64,000 nt of DNA from Raphanus sativus (lineage: Eukaryota > Streptophyta > Magnoliopsida > Brassicales > Brassicaceae). This document shows, piece by piece, positions 10,686 to 27,910 of this stretch (its first letter is position 1; each line of letters begins with the position of its first letter). The DNA is taken from assembly GCF_000801105.2 (NCBI RefSeq), contig NW_026615331.1:80809-144808 (forward strand), in the 5' to 3' direction. The notes under the pieces were generated by a model. It searched no databases. It was not told the DNA's origin and worked only from the letters and a program-made list of their open reading frames with translations. The position numbers were made by a program, and so were the translations under genes.

Positions 10686-10686
<1 letters not shown>

Positions 10687-10734
<48 letters not shown>
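10687..10734. repeat. (GA)24 microsatellite
   Basis: Uninterrupted GA run of 48 bp just downstream of the GTG2 stop codon. Confidence 0.97.
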
Positions 10735-10736
<2 letters not shown>

Positions 10737-10859
10737 AATCCTTTCAAAGCAAATATGTACAGTCAATGCTTGGCCTCGATAGTAAAGTAGTGTATCAAGC
10801 TTTTCATGTACATCAAACTCTCAATTAGTGTACAGATGATTCGCTTGCTTGCTTGCTTT

Positions 10860-14991
<4,132 letters not shown>

Positions 14992-15695
14992 CGCTTATCT
15001 CTCAAAACAAAGGAAGAAGAAACCTCTGATCTCTTTTCTCTCTCTCTCAACGAAAAGCTTCTCTCATCAGCTGTCTCCACGAGCTTTCCTTCCGCTATTC
15101 GATTTAACTCTCTCTCTGCCGACGAACGGTTCCTTCCTTTCTCGTCAGTTTCATCACCAAGCGTATTCAATTAACCAAGAGCTTCACCGGATAAGAAACT
15201 ACTTAACCGAGCCGTACCGTAACCTTCTGGTTCATTACTAAGAAGATGTCATAAGTAACTGGATTATGTTTACACTGTTATTATGTCTTCCAGATATTAA
15301 AGTTGTTGCTTACAGGTACGTTACTGTATGAAATTTCACTAAATCCTAGCTGAGTAACTAAAATAATGTAATATTCACTCCCGAACAGCAATGTACATTT
15401 TACTCAATAATATAACCAAATGCCAGCACATTATGAAGGCCAAAATACAATTTTGTCAATGTAAAAAAAACATATCAAGGGTAAAATACAGATAACATTT
15501 TACCCCATCTTCACTCAAAATAACTTGCAGCAAACTTGGAAAACTTCAAATAAATGGAAAAAAATGAGGAAGAAAAAAACAAAACTCTCAAAACTCTGGA
15601 GAAGAAAAAAGATTTGAGACTCAAATGAGCAAGAATCGATTTCAAACAAATCAGAAAAAAAATACAGGATGACAGTAGAATACAATAGACTCAAA

Positions 15696-18600
15696 TCAAA
15701 CAGTAGAAGAAGCAAACGCAGCAAGAGCGTTAGCTTGAGAAGGAGGTAGACCACTTATGAAAGGATGCAACTGATCCCCATAAACCGATATCAGGTGGGA
15801 GAAAGTTCTGCCTACTATTGCTTTCACTTCAACTTTCTCCACTGGCGACTCCACCACTTGCCCAAATATTCTTACCAGGTCCGGTACATGAGGTATTATC
15901 TGATTTTGCATCCCAACACCCACCAGAGGATTAAACCAAACCCGAGAACAAAAAATTACATGGGAGAAAGAGAAAGAAAATAATACCTGTGGATTGGATG
16001 CTAAAACAAGCGAGTATATACAACTGTATACAGCCATGGACTCCTCTTGATCTTCCTTTAGAGGTAGACCTCTTAACAAAACTGGAAGTACCTGGATCAT
16101 ATATATTAACTCAGGGAATGAGTACAATGGTTTCATAAGGTTAGCAACATAAATATACAAGAAACTAGCCTATCCTGAGATCAATCATACTTGATTTAGT
16201 GGGACTAATTCAGGATGAACAAGAATCATCCTCGCCGTAGCACCTGCTGCATTATCCCTAACAGCGAGGTCTGTTTCTGACTCCCCAAAAAGCGGGTTAA
16301 GTCCACGTAGCACATCACCGAAATATCTGGTATTGAATCAAGGGAAGACAAATATGGCATGTGCTGAAAAAGTCAATGGACAAAAAATCTTTATTATGCC
16401 TTCAGTATAGTTGAAGTGTCAAAACACGAAAAGGATACTTGAGAGCAGTTTCACCCCCGTTTTTGCATAGCTCTCCAACACAGAAAGCTGCATTTCTTTT
16501 ATTGGTTGCATGAGTTGATCCCAATTCTTTGAGCACCAAAGGCATTATCCTCTGCAGAAAAAGAAAAAATAATCCCAATTAATTGGTTGGTTCTAATACA
16601 CAGCTCAAACACCAAGAAACAATCATATGGAACATAAGTTGAGGAAAATCACATCGACATAGGCAGAGATTGGAGCACCCATGTCTTGAGCAACTTCGGC
16701 AAGACAAGCAACAACCATTGTCCTGTCCTGGTCGGGACGTCTAGCTTTCTACAAACAAAAGAAGTGAAAGAGTAAGTGTCTAAACTTCAATGAAAGAAGT
16801 TATGGCAATGACTGCTGCAGTCACTAAATACCCACCGCAAATTTCATCAACGGCTCAAAGAGTTTTGCAAAGACGGGTTCGAAATGAGACCCCATACACT
16901 TAGCAAAGGCGGGGAGGAGGTCAGAAACTGCATCCATGAGGACCTCATCATGTCCAACATCATCATCATCATCACTCTCGTCTTCTACTTGCTGGCAAGC
17001 TGCTTTCTCCGTCAGCAGTAGCAATGTCGCATCAACAAGGGGCGATAGATCTACAAAAACAATGTCGTCAGCACAGTATACAAGAGTTTTAAAATTTGAA
17101 TATCCTGAAGTAACCTTTTTTTTTATAAAATTGAATCCAACAAGTAAAGAGACACCCACAATTTTGAATGGCTGCGTAACCATAATCCTTCATGATGTCT
17201 GCAATGCTCAAGCAAGCCTGAGCAACAACCTCCTTATCGTCATCATCAGCCATGGTTTTGATATAAATATTCATAACTGTGTCTGCGGTGCACAAAAACT
17301 ATCTCAGTATCTTCTAAAGTCATGCTTGTTGTTAATGAGAAGGCAAAAGGTGCTGCCTAATGTGGATTACCAAGAATTTCATTTGCCTTCCCAGTTCCAT
17401 CCTAAATGAGAACCAAATAATCAGAAAAAGGAAAAACTAGAAGAGAGGTGTGGAGAGAAAGATAGAGAGATTCAAGATCAAGTCCCTTACATTATGAGTC
17501 TGGAAAATGGCATGTGCTGCGGCCAATATATCTGCAATTCCAACAGATAAAAGAAAGATAAGTTTAGAGACTCAAAGGTAAAATGACAAGACCAACTCAT
17601 AAATTGCGTAAGCTTTAAAAATTAAAATTTTAACAGATCCGATGAGCTACATATTCTAACAAAACTGAGTGACATCAAATTGATCATATGATATTACAGA
17701 AGCAAAGGGCCATATGCTCAACTGCTAGCCAATTTTTAATCCTAAAACATGTTGCTGGTTGCACCATATGTCGGGAAAAGTACAATGAATCAAGTAAACA
17801 CCATTTACTAAGCTATGTCTATTTAAATCCTCCAACGGAAGACGTTCGAAGAGTTACGGATGAGGTCGTCTGTGTCGGCATAGTAATAGGAATTACAATA
17901 ATTGGAGCAAGAAATTATACAATCAATAGATTGAAAACTCACGCTTCAAACCAGTGATCGCTTGAAGCCGAACATCTTCATGAAAATATCCAGAATGTTT
18001 GTCCATGATCCTCAATGATTCCTCGAGGTAGCTAATAAGTTAGTTAAGTAGGCATGAAAAAGGATTCTAGTAAGACGTCCAAAGAAGTAAAAAAACATAA
18101 AGAAAAGTTAAAGGATACGGTGCAAAAGAAGATTTAGTGTGGAGTGCAAAAAGGCCAAGAGCTTGAGTTGCAGCTGCCTTTTCATCCAAAACTCCTGTTC
18201 TTACGCTTATGTTCCGGATTCTGGGCTCATCATGAGCTTCATCATCAGAGGACACCCCTCCAAAATCGTTCACATCTTCGTCTGACTCATCAATGTTGAC
18301 AGCAGACCCATCATCAAGATTGCAAGAAGCAAATACTAACGGCATAACGCGAGGTAAATACTGCATAAAATGTATTTTATTTACGTAAACATATAACCAA
18401 CGGAGTCAAAGCTGTTAAGAAGGAAGTCTATTTGAGAGAAACTTATGCACACCTGAGCAAAAGAGTCATCCAATATTTCAGCTACGTTGCTGAAGAATCC
18501 ATGAGTGTACTCTCTCAACTCGCTGAACTCCAATCCAAATCCCTGAAATTTTATCATGGTGAGCTCTTTCTCCCACAAAATGGCATATTCAGTTGAAAGA

Positions 18601-20823
18601 TACAGAACAGTGAGGGTAATTACTGCTATTGCGGCGTCAATGAAAGCTGGCAAAATCGGCTCCATCCCTTGTTTCCCAACAGACATTGCCACAATCCCTA
18701 CAAGCTCAGTAGACCTTGCACGGGCACGAAGATCCTCGTCATTGGTGAGCACCATGAAAAACTTCATCGTCTCCAATACCCTCCCAGCGTATGGATTGAA
18801 TGCTTGCTCTGCAGCAGCAGCTACCGACCCAATTGCCGACTGCAAGCAAATAGTACAATGCTTAAATCAATATTTCGTAAAAACGTAAACTCTAGCAAAG
18901 GTTGTCTGTGTACCATGCATGTCTCTTGCAGATTACGGGGACTATTCTCGAGGGCTGCCATGAGCTTCCCCATCAGAGGATCAAGGTATGCAACAATCTC
19001 CTCTCCCATGTTCTCACAAAATGCTGCTAAAGCATAGTATGACTTTTCCTGTAGACATTAATTAGAAACGTTACTAATAAACTAGTGCTGAAGCTCAGTT
19101 CCTTGCTTCAAAGTTTACCTTCACGTCAACAGATGAATCTTCAATCGCATTCAAAACACATGGAAGAAAGCTCTGATAATGCGACAGGATCTCAGGCTGA
19201 AGATGCTCAGCAAATTGGCCTAGTGCAAATGATGAACCCCCTCTAACCATTTTCTCAGGGTCTCTTAAACCTCCCAAGACTATACTAAGAACAGGATCCA
19301 GCTTCTCCTTCATAAGATCAAAGCAACCTTCTGATATAACACCTAGAGCCGTTACAGCAGCTTCCCGGAACTTCAGATCCGGACTCTGGCCATACATGGA
19401 AGAAAACTCGAAAACAGTGGGGAACACATGCTTCGGCAGGTTCATAGCTAGTGTGTCAATCACCTCGGCAGCCGCACGATCGGTAACAAGATCATCATCA
19501 TCGTCATCTTGGTCGGATGACTCAGCGAGCAAGGGGCACATGACTTGCAATATTGGTACGACTAGTTTGTGTTTCTTAAGGATGTTGTTTTTGTACTTTG
19601 CCAACCATGAAACTATTTGGATTGCCTGGTCAATAAATGGAAACATAACATCATCGTCTGAACTGTTTTAAAAGTAAAAAAAGAGAATAGTTTCTCCTAA
19701 CCTGGTGGCGTGTGCTAATTTCCAGGGTTTGATTACATGAGACTTCAAGAGAGAACTGAACGATTGATTTGACGGAATCTCCAAGAAGAGTAGCGGGAGA
19801 CTCAATCAGCTCATCGAAAATCTCGAAAGCGAGTATAGCAACATCCTCCTCGCCTGATGCAAGACATTTTCTTGATAAATCCAATATGCTGGGAACGAAA
19901 TCTCGGAACTTGACCTGATATATATAAATTACATAAGCACACACACAAAGTATCAAAACATTTAACCAAAAAAAAGCAGGAGAAAAGTCGCTGGAGTTTA
20001 CCACATCATCCCCGTCGCTTGCGAATTCAAGAAAAGAACCCACCGCCCTGGTAAAGTTGCAGAAGATTATATGGTTGTTAAAGAGAAGAGCAGCAACATT
20101 TCTATAAAAACAGAGAAGTGAAATTACTTGAGAGCAGCAACTCTGACACGACTGCTGCTTTCATCTTGCATGCACTTGAGAAGTAGAGCTTTCAGATCGG
20201 TAAAGTATGGCCTGAATGTGTTCCCAATCGTTTCTGTCAAAGAGCTGAAAAGGATCAATGCTACCTACAAACAACAAAAGAAAGAACAGATTCAGTTAAG
20301 TGAACAAAACATTAGTCAAAAGAGTTTAACATACTTCACGGTGGTCTTCTTGAGCACTCTGACTACACTGGAAGAGAAAGCCAAGCAAGTCAGGCCACTC
20401 TCCAGCAGGAACAGCGTACTTCGCTACTACACTCACAACATTGGCACTCGCACGCCTCACAGGTGGACTATTAAAAACAAATTAAATTCAATCAAAAACA
20501 AATTAAATTCAAAATTTTCCAATTGAAAGAGAAAGTAAAGAGAGAAACCTATTCTCTACGGTGATGCTCTCGATTAAAGACTGTTTAACTTCCTGTTTCA
20601 TCTGCGGAGAAAGCTTGGCCCAGTGTCCGGTGATCCTTTTACGGAGGAGGACGGCGGCGAGCTGGCGGACGTTGGGGGTTTTAGCGGTGCGGAGGTGCTG
20701 GACGAGGGCGGGAACGACCTGAGGATCCTTGGCGAGACGCTTGATCTGATCCTCCGCTTGACGGCGAGCATCGTTGTCAGGCATGAGGAATTGGATCAGC
20801 AGAAGCTCTAGAGATTGCGCCAT
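15696..20823 (-). CDS. IMB4: Importin beta-like nuclear transport receptor IMB4
   Basis: Twenty exons give an open protein of 1048 residues: 20823-20549, 20467-20335, 20264-20128, 20047-20002, 19914-19702, 19625-19119, 19048-18914, 18839-18624, 18542-18453, 18360-18119, 18031-17943, 17531-17491, 17401-17371, 17282-17160, 17050-16836, 16748-16653, 16551-16439, 16326-16191, 16091-15987 and 15899-15696. HEAT-like helical repeats run throughout, beginning MAQSLELLLIQFL. An importin N-terminal (Ran-binding) domain occupies roughly residues 25-90. Acidic loops (QDDDDDD, ESDEDVNDF, ESDDDDD) are typical of karyopherin-beta proteins that bind basic cargo. The importin-4 subfamily carries histones and ribosomal proteins into the nucleus. 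The gene lies between GTG2 and Pelota, the same order as in Arabidopsis. Confidence 0.95.
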
Positions 20824-21862
20824 TGTTTGAGTTTGATTGATCTTCTTCCCCTCCCGAAGCAGACAGACAGAAGGCTGCTGGAAGTTGTGGGAGTGATACG
20901 AGAGCGAGCGAATAGGGTTTTATTTATATGTGAGGGTTTTTTGCTTTTGGTTTGGTTTTACGTTTCTACTGGTCGGACACGGTGTCTTTATGTTCGGTAA
21001 TAAACTTGATCAACCGAAACTTTTGATATTTAATGTGATAATTAATTTTTTGACAAATTAGTTGGGTTGTAAAGTTGGACATTTTCAATTTTTAATATAA
21101 AAATTATGAATTTTATATTATACGACTTTTAAAGTTTTATAATCTATTTGGTTGAACTTGATAGATAACTAAAAATATTTTTGTTTGAAAAATATAAGGT
21201 TAAAAACACACAAACCTAACCTAAGTGTGAGAAAATGGATGGTGTATACAAATCTGTATTCATGTTGTGAGAATTTATATTTTTGAAGATGAAATCCATC
21301 TTTATACTCATTAAAGTATAAATAATTATTTAACCAATTATAAATAAACTATAAAATATTATTTGTTGTACAATTTTGTATAAAGATAATATTTACATTT
21401 TAATATAAAAATATTTCTTTTTTGACACATTATAGACTTTCTTTAAACATCGTATATTTTGTTTCATTTTCACTCGCACCTTTTTCTGTGGTTTGAATAG
21501 TTTTAAGTTGTTGAAATTTTACAATAGCTTTGTGTTTGCGTTAATGTTCATGATGTGTATAAGAAGTACGAACTGAGGCTAACTAACTTGACCGGTAGAT
21601 AGCAGATCATAGTATAGCATTTATATCATCATATGTTATGTGCTCCACAAATATGTTTTATAAATCACAAAGGCTCAAGATTCAACAAGGTACGTTGTTT
21701 CACAAACGCTGCACAACAGCAACGACTGATCCAACTTAATGTAAGAGTTTGCCTTTTGGGCCACAATACAAATCTCTCTTGAAAACTATAAAGAGATGCT
21801 AATAAGTATAGTGAGACGTATATGATCTTGTATGTTTTCTACACCCGAAGAAGATATATATA
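20824..21862. other. Intergenic: IMB4 promoter and Pelota 3' flank
   Basis: AT-rich spacer of about 1 kb between two minus-strand genes. I see no further gene or structured repeat in it. Confidence 0.7.
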
Positions 21863-24800
21863 TTACATCTCGATGTCTTCGAGGTCTGGTAAAGGGAACC
21901 TGAGAAGAGCTGCAATTCCAGTCAGCTGTGCCAACTCTGCAAAAGTTTATCAACACTTAATAAAAGTTTGTTATGAAGAAGAACGAAGAGACAAAGTAGC
22001 AGACACTCACGTTCTCCTGAAACATGCATCGACGAAAATATAAACGCCTCTCCTCCTGAATCTTTCACTGACTCAACCAAATCCACATACTTCTTCCTTG
22101 TTTTAACGTCGGAATTCCTGGACAAAAAATTATAATGTCAATCACGATAATACAGAAGTCGAATTGCGATTAGTATTCCCTCCTTTCATTACTGAACCTG
22201 AAAAGCTCATCTGTGATGAGAAGTGTTTGGACTGCCATTCGTTCATGAGCAACTTCTACATGTTTTGGTCCATAGCATGCCCGAGCTGGATCCTGGATTT
22301 AAATCAAGCAAAGAGAATCTCAAGACACGTTATAAGTTTATAACATACTTTAAAACGGATGAGAATCGTTTTGTTGTACATTGCAAAAGAACCTTACATT
22401 TGAAAGCATGGTGAAGAAATCGTTTAGAGCTTTGACCTGCACGAGGCAAATTCACATCAAGCAATGAATGATAAAAGTACAGTTTAAGAGCACCACCATA
22501 CAGAAACAGAAGAACAAAAATATTGAAAGAAGAAGATGATAATTTATCAAAGCTAAATTGACATTTTAAATCACCTCTTTTGCTGCTTTAGTATCTTTGA
22601 TCATATTCATCACGTTGGGAGCATTTAGAACCTCTCCCAAGCTATGTCTGTCCACCAAAACTAATGTTAAAGATCAAAGAAAATTTGCAGGATTTATCGA
22701 AGTGAACAAGCAAACCAAAAGCTAGAGGTGAGCGGTTTAACACTGATAGCCACCACACAAACATGAATTTAAACATTAATAAAGTAAGTACACCGGTAAA
22801 TCCGGACATACTTATACAGGAAACCTATTAGGTTTATCTAGCAGATGGCAGCATAGATCTAAAATCAGTAACGTCATTGAATTGAAGCATGTCATTCATC
22901 TGACACTGCCCATTAATTTTTTTTTATAACTTTGACAGATAGTTATTTTGATAGGTTACATAAACTATTTCACAGAAACCCTACCTATATCCAGAGTTTG
23001 TGTGCACCAGAATTATACGCGATTTGTTCTCAATTATAGCTCTCAACTGTCTTCTCTCTGCTTCCAATAATAAGTGACGATGAAACTGGTCCTGAAGATA
23101 AGAAACAATCAAAAGCTCACCACTTCATGTGTGTCATATATGTAAGGAAAATCAGTAACTCTTGGAAGTGCTTGCATCAAGTATTAAGCTTGTCCAGCTG
23201 CAATTTGATTGATAATTATTAACCCTGTAGGTTTAGAAACAGTCTGGAGAGACAAGAATTACTTTTGTAAAGCCGGGACTTGCGATCACTGCACAGCGAA
23301 CGACACTGAAGTCAACATGTTTCACAAAGGCCTGTGTTACATCAATAGACTTTTAGCATGTATAAAACTCAGGTACGCTTTTTGTTGTATATTCTGAGAG
23401 TCAAAAACAAACCTGCAGAACATTCTCAAAGAATTTCTTCAATGCCTACAGAATTAACGAAAATTGAAGAGATAATATCAGAGAAATTCCATCAGCCACA
23501 GATTTGGGCGTGTATATAATGAAACAGTGCAGGAACATACAGACTCGTAACCAGCAATGGCAGGCCCATGCTTCCTAGGAATTGATGTTTCTATTCGTGC
23601 ACGGCTACTTGTCACGCTGCCAAATATTAGAAAATTACAATTAAACGAGAACAGAATGAATGATTTTATTTGACTCTTGCGGAAAAAAAAGTAAGAAAAA
23701 AAAAATTATTCGACTCTCCTTCCATACTCTTCAACCAAAACAACCCAGGTGACACAAGTATAAATACATGCCGTCAAAACACCAACTAGAGTAATCAGTA
23801 CCTTCTGCCAACAAGGAAGATTTGTCCAAGTCCTTCTTGCATTAGAACTACAGCTAGATCAGCACTGGCAGCGGGATCTATGCAAGACAACAAAGGGCAA
23901 CAAATTTGAAACCGGAGTAAAAAATGACTTGCAGGACTATGAGGATATATAAACTGGGGACAGAAGCAGAATTTTGGAATATTGCATGAGAAAGTTTGTA
24001 AACCAATGAATTGGGTTCGATGTCTACTCTAGACCACATGGAGACAGATCTGGGATCATGTGCCGAGAATCAACAGACACCTTTGTGGGTTTATGACAAT
24101 TTCAAAGGTATTTTCTCCAGAAAATAAGAAGGTCGAAAAGAAGCAGCATACCTGAGGCTTGCTTGAGTGTATCAAGAGCCAATGAGTCCCAAAATGCCTG
24201 AAAATAACCCATGTACACACTGCTAATTACAAATGAAGTTTTCTAAAAGGAAAGAAAATCTATACTATTATTTATGAAGTGATTTTGCTTAGTTGTCATG
24301 TTCTCCATAATTTTAGGTGATTTTGCTTATTTGTCATGTTTTCCGTAATTTTAGGTAATTTTATTTATTTATTATATGCTTAATAATTATAATTAATAGT
24401 TTTGCTTATTTTTAATAATTTTAATTAAACATTTGATTTAAGACAATCACAATATTATAACATCTTATTTTGTATATATCATCTTATTTATAATTATTTT
24501 TGATATCTGCTGGTTGATTCTTATTTTGATGTTTTAATTAAAATTTTAAGTAATTTTGCTTATTTGTCATATTTTCCATTGGTTTAGGTAATTTTGCTTA
24601 TTTATCATATGCTTAATAAATATAATTAATAATTTTACTTATTTTAATTAAACATGTGATTTAAGACAATCACAATATTAAATCATCTTATTCAGGATAT
24701 ATCATCTTATTTATGATTATTTAACTTTTGGATATATATTGGTTGATTCTCATTTTGGTGTTTTTTTTTATTAAAGGCTCATTTTTGGTATATGTTTCAG

Positions 24801-26487
24801 ATTGATACTAAATATTAATTGATATTAGAGATGTATATTTGGTACATCCAGATTTTATATTGTTGGTTCATTATTTCATTATCCGTAAGTGATTGATTAA
24901 CTATACAATAAGTGCTAACACAAGGAAAACTATCTAAGATATCTGTAGCTGTTTTTTCATGATTTATATAAATAAAGTTTTTTTATGCTGCCAAAAGCAT
25001 GAAAACAATTTATGCTAATGGTTTTTGAAAATTTATAAATTTTTGAAAAATTATTCTAATGGTATTTAATATTTATAAATTTTTGATAATTTTTAAGCCC
25101 GCAAATGCGGGCAAAACACCTAGTTACAAATAAATCACATACACAGTAAGCACTAAGCAGGCTGCTACAAAAACCTATGTACTAGCAAAATAGCTTCTAC
25201 TTCCAAATCTACTTAAATGGATGATGGAACATGTAGTTTGAATATTATCCAAATCTAAAACAATATGTAGTATCGCTGATTCCAAATTTTCTTTTTATCT
25301 TGCAAATGGTATATCAACACTACATCAGCGTGCCCTAAGTTATTCGTAAAATAGAAACTAGATTGCATAACGCATAATGTCACACTTACAAGGTAGAAAC
25401 AGAACAGGACTATCAAAAAGAGGAGATTTACCTTTCTCAAAACAAAAGGTCGTTTCAGGTCAAGCTCTAAAGTATGGAATGCACCAATCTGCGACACAAC
25501 ACAAGTTTCAGCACATAAAACTCAAAGTGATAAACTCATAAAAGTCAAGCTCACAGACTACCTTTACGTGCTCATTCTCCAGGATATTCTTCCCACGTAT
25601 GCGTAGAACAGATGCGTCTTTGTCATAGTCCACCTCCTAATTTTAAATAAATAAAGAAAAATCAAAGACAACTAGACCATACAATTAGAAAAATATAGCT
25701 TCCACAGTTTAAGGTTACCATGACCAAAGTGCCAAAAACAACCAAAAGGTAACATATGTGATCAAAATATCTATTGTACTACCCAAATGAAAGTAAACGG
25801 TTAAACCAATATAGCACATTTATTGTTATTGCGAGTTTAAGCATAATAGGTTTGTACAGTAGGAAGGAAGGAAGGTATTAACAAATGATACCTCAACTTG
25901 TACTTCGAGCTTCAGTCTAACACGTTCAGAGTCTCTTCCCCCACCAGGTACCTCTCTCTGAACCTTTCTGAAACCAGGCAAAAGAAAAAAAAAAGAAAAG
26001 CTTGTCAGAAATGTTCTAAGATCAAGCAGGCATCTCAATCAACCCAGTCTAAGAACAGGGATAGTAAACTTATATTCTTCTAACATAACAGGTAACTCCC
26101 TGCATGATACTATATCGTTTAATACAGAACTTTAAAAAAAATCCCCATTATTAATTACAAAAGGAATGAACTTTAAGTGTGTGATAGATACATGATTCTT
26201 AAAAAAAAAAAAAGATGAGAAGAGAAGAGAAGAGTACCTAAAAGTGACAGCCATGACACTATCGGCAGTGGAAATAAGGTTATAAGCATACCAGAGATCA
26301 TCCGAGTCCTCAGCAACCATCTACCCCTCAATCAATTCCAAGTTCAATTTTTGCACAAGTTACAACTAACTAACTAACTTAGGGCCTGAAAGATAACATA
26401 ATAATCCCAATTTATAACAAAGGAATCAATCAAAACCTTCACGCTTCCGGGTCCATTACGAACAAAATCCCTGCGAACGATCTTCAT
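21863..26487 (-). CDS. PEL1: Pelota/Dom34 ribosome rescue factor, complete copy
   Basis: Sixteen exons splice to exactly 378 residues with a TAA stop: 26487-26437, 26320-26238, 25967-25892, 25636-25562, 25488-25432, 24197-24152, 23877-23802, 23616-23541, 23445-23413, 23331-23263, 23091-22985, 22647-22575, 22436-22398, 22292-22198, 22117-22011 and 21936-21863. Pelota pairs with the GTPase Hbs1 to split ribosomes stalled on mRNA (no-go and non-stop decay). Exons 1-6 cover the N-terminal Sm-like domain (begins [17 protein letters not shown]), followed by the two eRF1-like domains. The protein ends [11 protein letters not shown]. The central domain lacks a GGQ motif, as expected for Pelota rather than eRF1. 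It follows IMB4 as At4g27650 does in Arabidopsis. A Helitron occupies intron 5. Confidence 0.96.
22192..24602. repeat. 2.4-kb block duplicated at 1-7802 (empty-site copy)
   Basis: This block corresponds to 1-659 plus 6051-7802, with offsets of 22191 and 16800. Reading both copies side by side I saw no mismatch. The left copy differs only by the LTR retrotransposon and its target duplication. Similarity stops at the N gap on the left-hand copy. Confidence 0.95.
24259..25123 (+). mobile_element. Non-autonomous Helitron in Pelota intron 5
   Basis: The element starts with TCTATACTATTATTTATG directly after an A and ends CTAG directly before a T, so it sits in an AT target without duplication. A 7-bp hairpin stem GCCCGCA/TGCGGGC (25097-25112) lies 8 bp before CTAG. 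Together these are the defining Helitron ends. The interior is AT-rich and non-coding. Confidence 0.9.
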
Positions 26488-26563
26488 CTTCTCAACTAGG
26501 TATGTCCTGTCCACTAACACACACAGACAGAAAATTGCAATTTTTCGATGATTCGATTTCTCG

Positions 26564-26609
26564 GGCTCTCGCGTGCGAGAGGTACCGGGTTCGATTACCC
26601 TGCACCTCC
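26564..26609 (+). pseudogene. tRNA-Ala-like 3' fragment
   Basis: The segment contains CTCTCGCGTGCGAGAGG followed by GGGTTCGATTACCC and GCACCTCC. It resembles the anticodon-stem, T-arm and acceptor 3' half of a plant tRNA-Ala. The anticodon loop is shortened, the T stem pairs imperfectly, and no 5' half is visible upstream. It lies about 80 bp upstream of the Pelota start codon on the opposite strand. It could be a tRNA-derived relic or chance similarity around a B-box-like motif. Confidence 0.35.
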
Positions 26610-27123
26610 CCCTTCTAATTTCCAGAACTATTTTTAATCATTCAAAGATATAATATTACGTATTTTTTAGTAGTTTCTCAATTTAGCTTACCACATGGAA
26701 AGAAACTGACAAAACAACATACATGTCCAAAGATATATAGAGAGATACATTCCGAAAAGAATTATTACAAGATATGAGAAATACATATCAATATGAAATT
26801 TGTAACTGTCAAATGAAAACTAACAAATTAGGTACTTTTAATATAATCAAAAATTGGACTTTAATATAGTGGCACACTGGCACTACGCATCGTGACTAGG
26901 TAATTAAAAATGATTTAACAATATTTGTATTGTTATTTATGTGAACTCGTCCAGCTTGGTATATCTACACTTTGCTTTACAAATTTTCTTTCTGGCAATA
27001 TTATCTACAAGGTTAATGAGATTAACGTGACTAAGCGATGTATTTAGTGATTTAATGCAGGTAATGACAATTTAAGACCCCGAGACAAAAAAGTGGTCAA
27101 TGCAAGTATATAAATAAGGAAAA

Positions 27124-27170
<47 letters not shown>

Positions 27171-27910
27171 CATGTGTGTTATATAAGGAAAATTTCATAA
27201 ATCATACAATTAATTACCTTTATATTACCATTTTAATATACAAGCTTTTTCCACTTACAAAAACTTCATCAACTATTTATTATTTTAATTAGTACCCATC
27301 TTTTAAAAATACACCATTTAGCACCATAGCACAGGATTGATTTTATCTTTTCAAGTGCAAAGTTGATACTAATCTGTTGATAAAAACACTGAAAAAAACA
27401 GTGTATAAATCAAAGGGAAGTTAGAAGAGAAATTGTTAAATTCAAAATGTAGAAAGGATTAATTTTGTAAATATTCACTTATAAAAGCTCGAGCAAATGA
27501 CTGAAGCAAACTAGATACAGCAGTTACTATAGTTTTCCACTGTTGAGTTGCCGAGGTACTCTTCTTACTGCAGTTCCTTTTAGTTTATCTGCCTTCAACG
27601 TTTCAGTTTCATTTTTGAAAAGCAAAATTTACATCAGTTTCATTAATTTACTATTATCATTATCTCGTTTGTTTTTTCTAAATTCTCTCGAAACATTCGT
27701 ACGAACTGACTGACTTTGAACTGAATATCAGTTCTGATTGTAAAGCAATGATCCTCGATGATTACTAGTAGTAATTTACTAGGGTTTTTTTTGTGTGTTG
27801 TTGTGTTTTTGATTTGCTTTTTAAGTAAAGAAAGTGAGTTATAGAGACTAGTGTAACTCCGACATGATGCAGAGAGAGAGACACTCCGTTCGTTCCTCGG
27901 ATCCCTAACT
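26610..27910. other. Intergenic: divergent promoters of Pelota and bZIP-like gene
   Basis: AT-rich spacer with a (TA)n microsatellite at 27128-27170. Pyrimidine-rich 5' leader sequence precedes the bZIP-like ATG. I see no additional gene. Confidence 0.65.

Noticed and set aside
16936..17409. 157-codon plus-strand frame
   Set aside because: Antisense shadow of IMB4 exons rich in GAT/GAC codons (acidic loop), which read as Ser-rich on the other strand.
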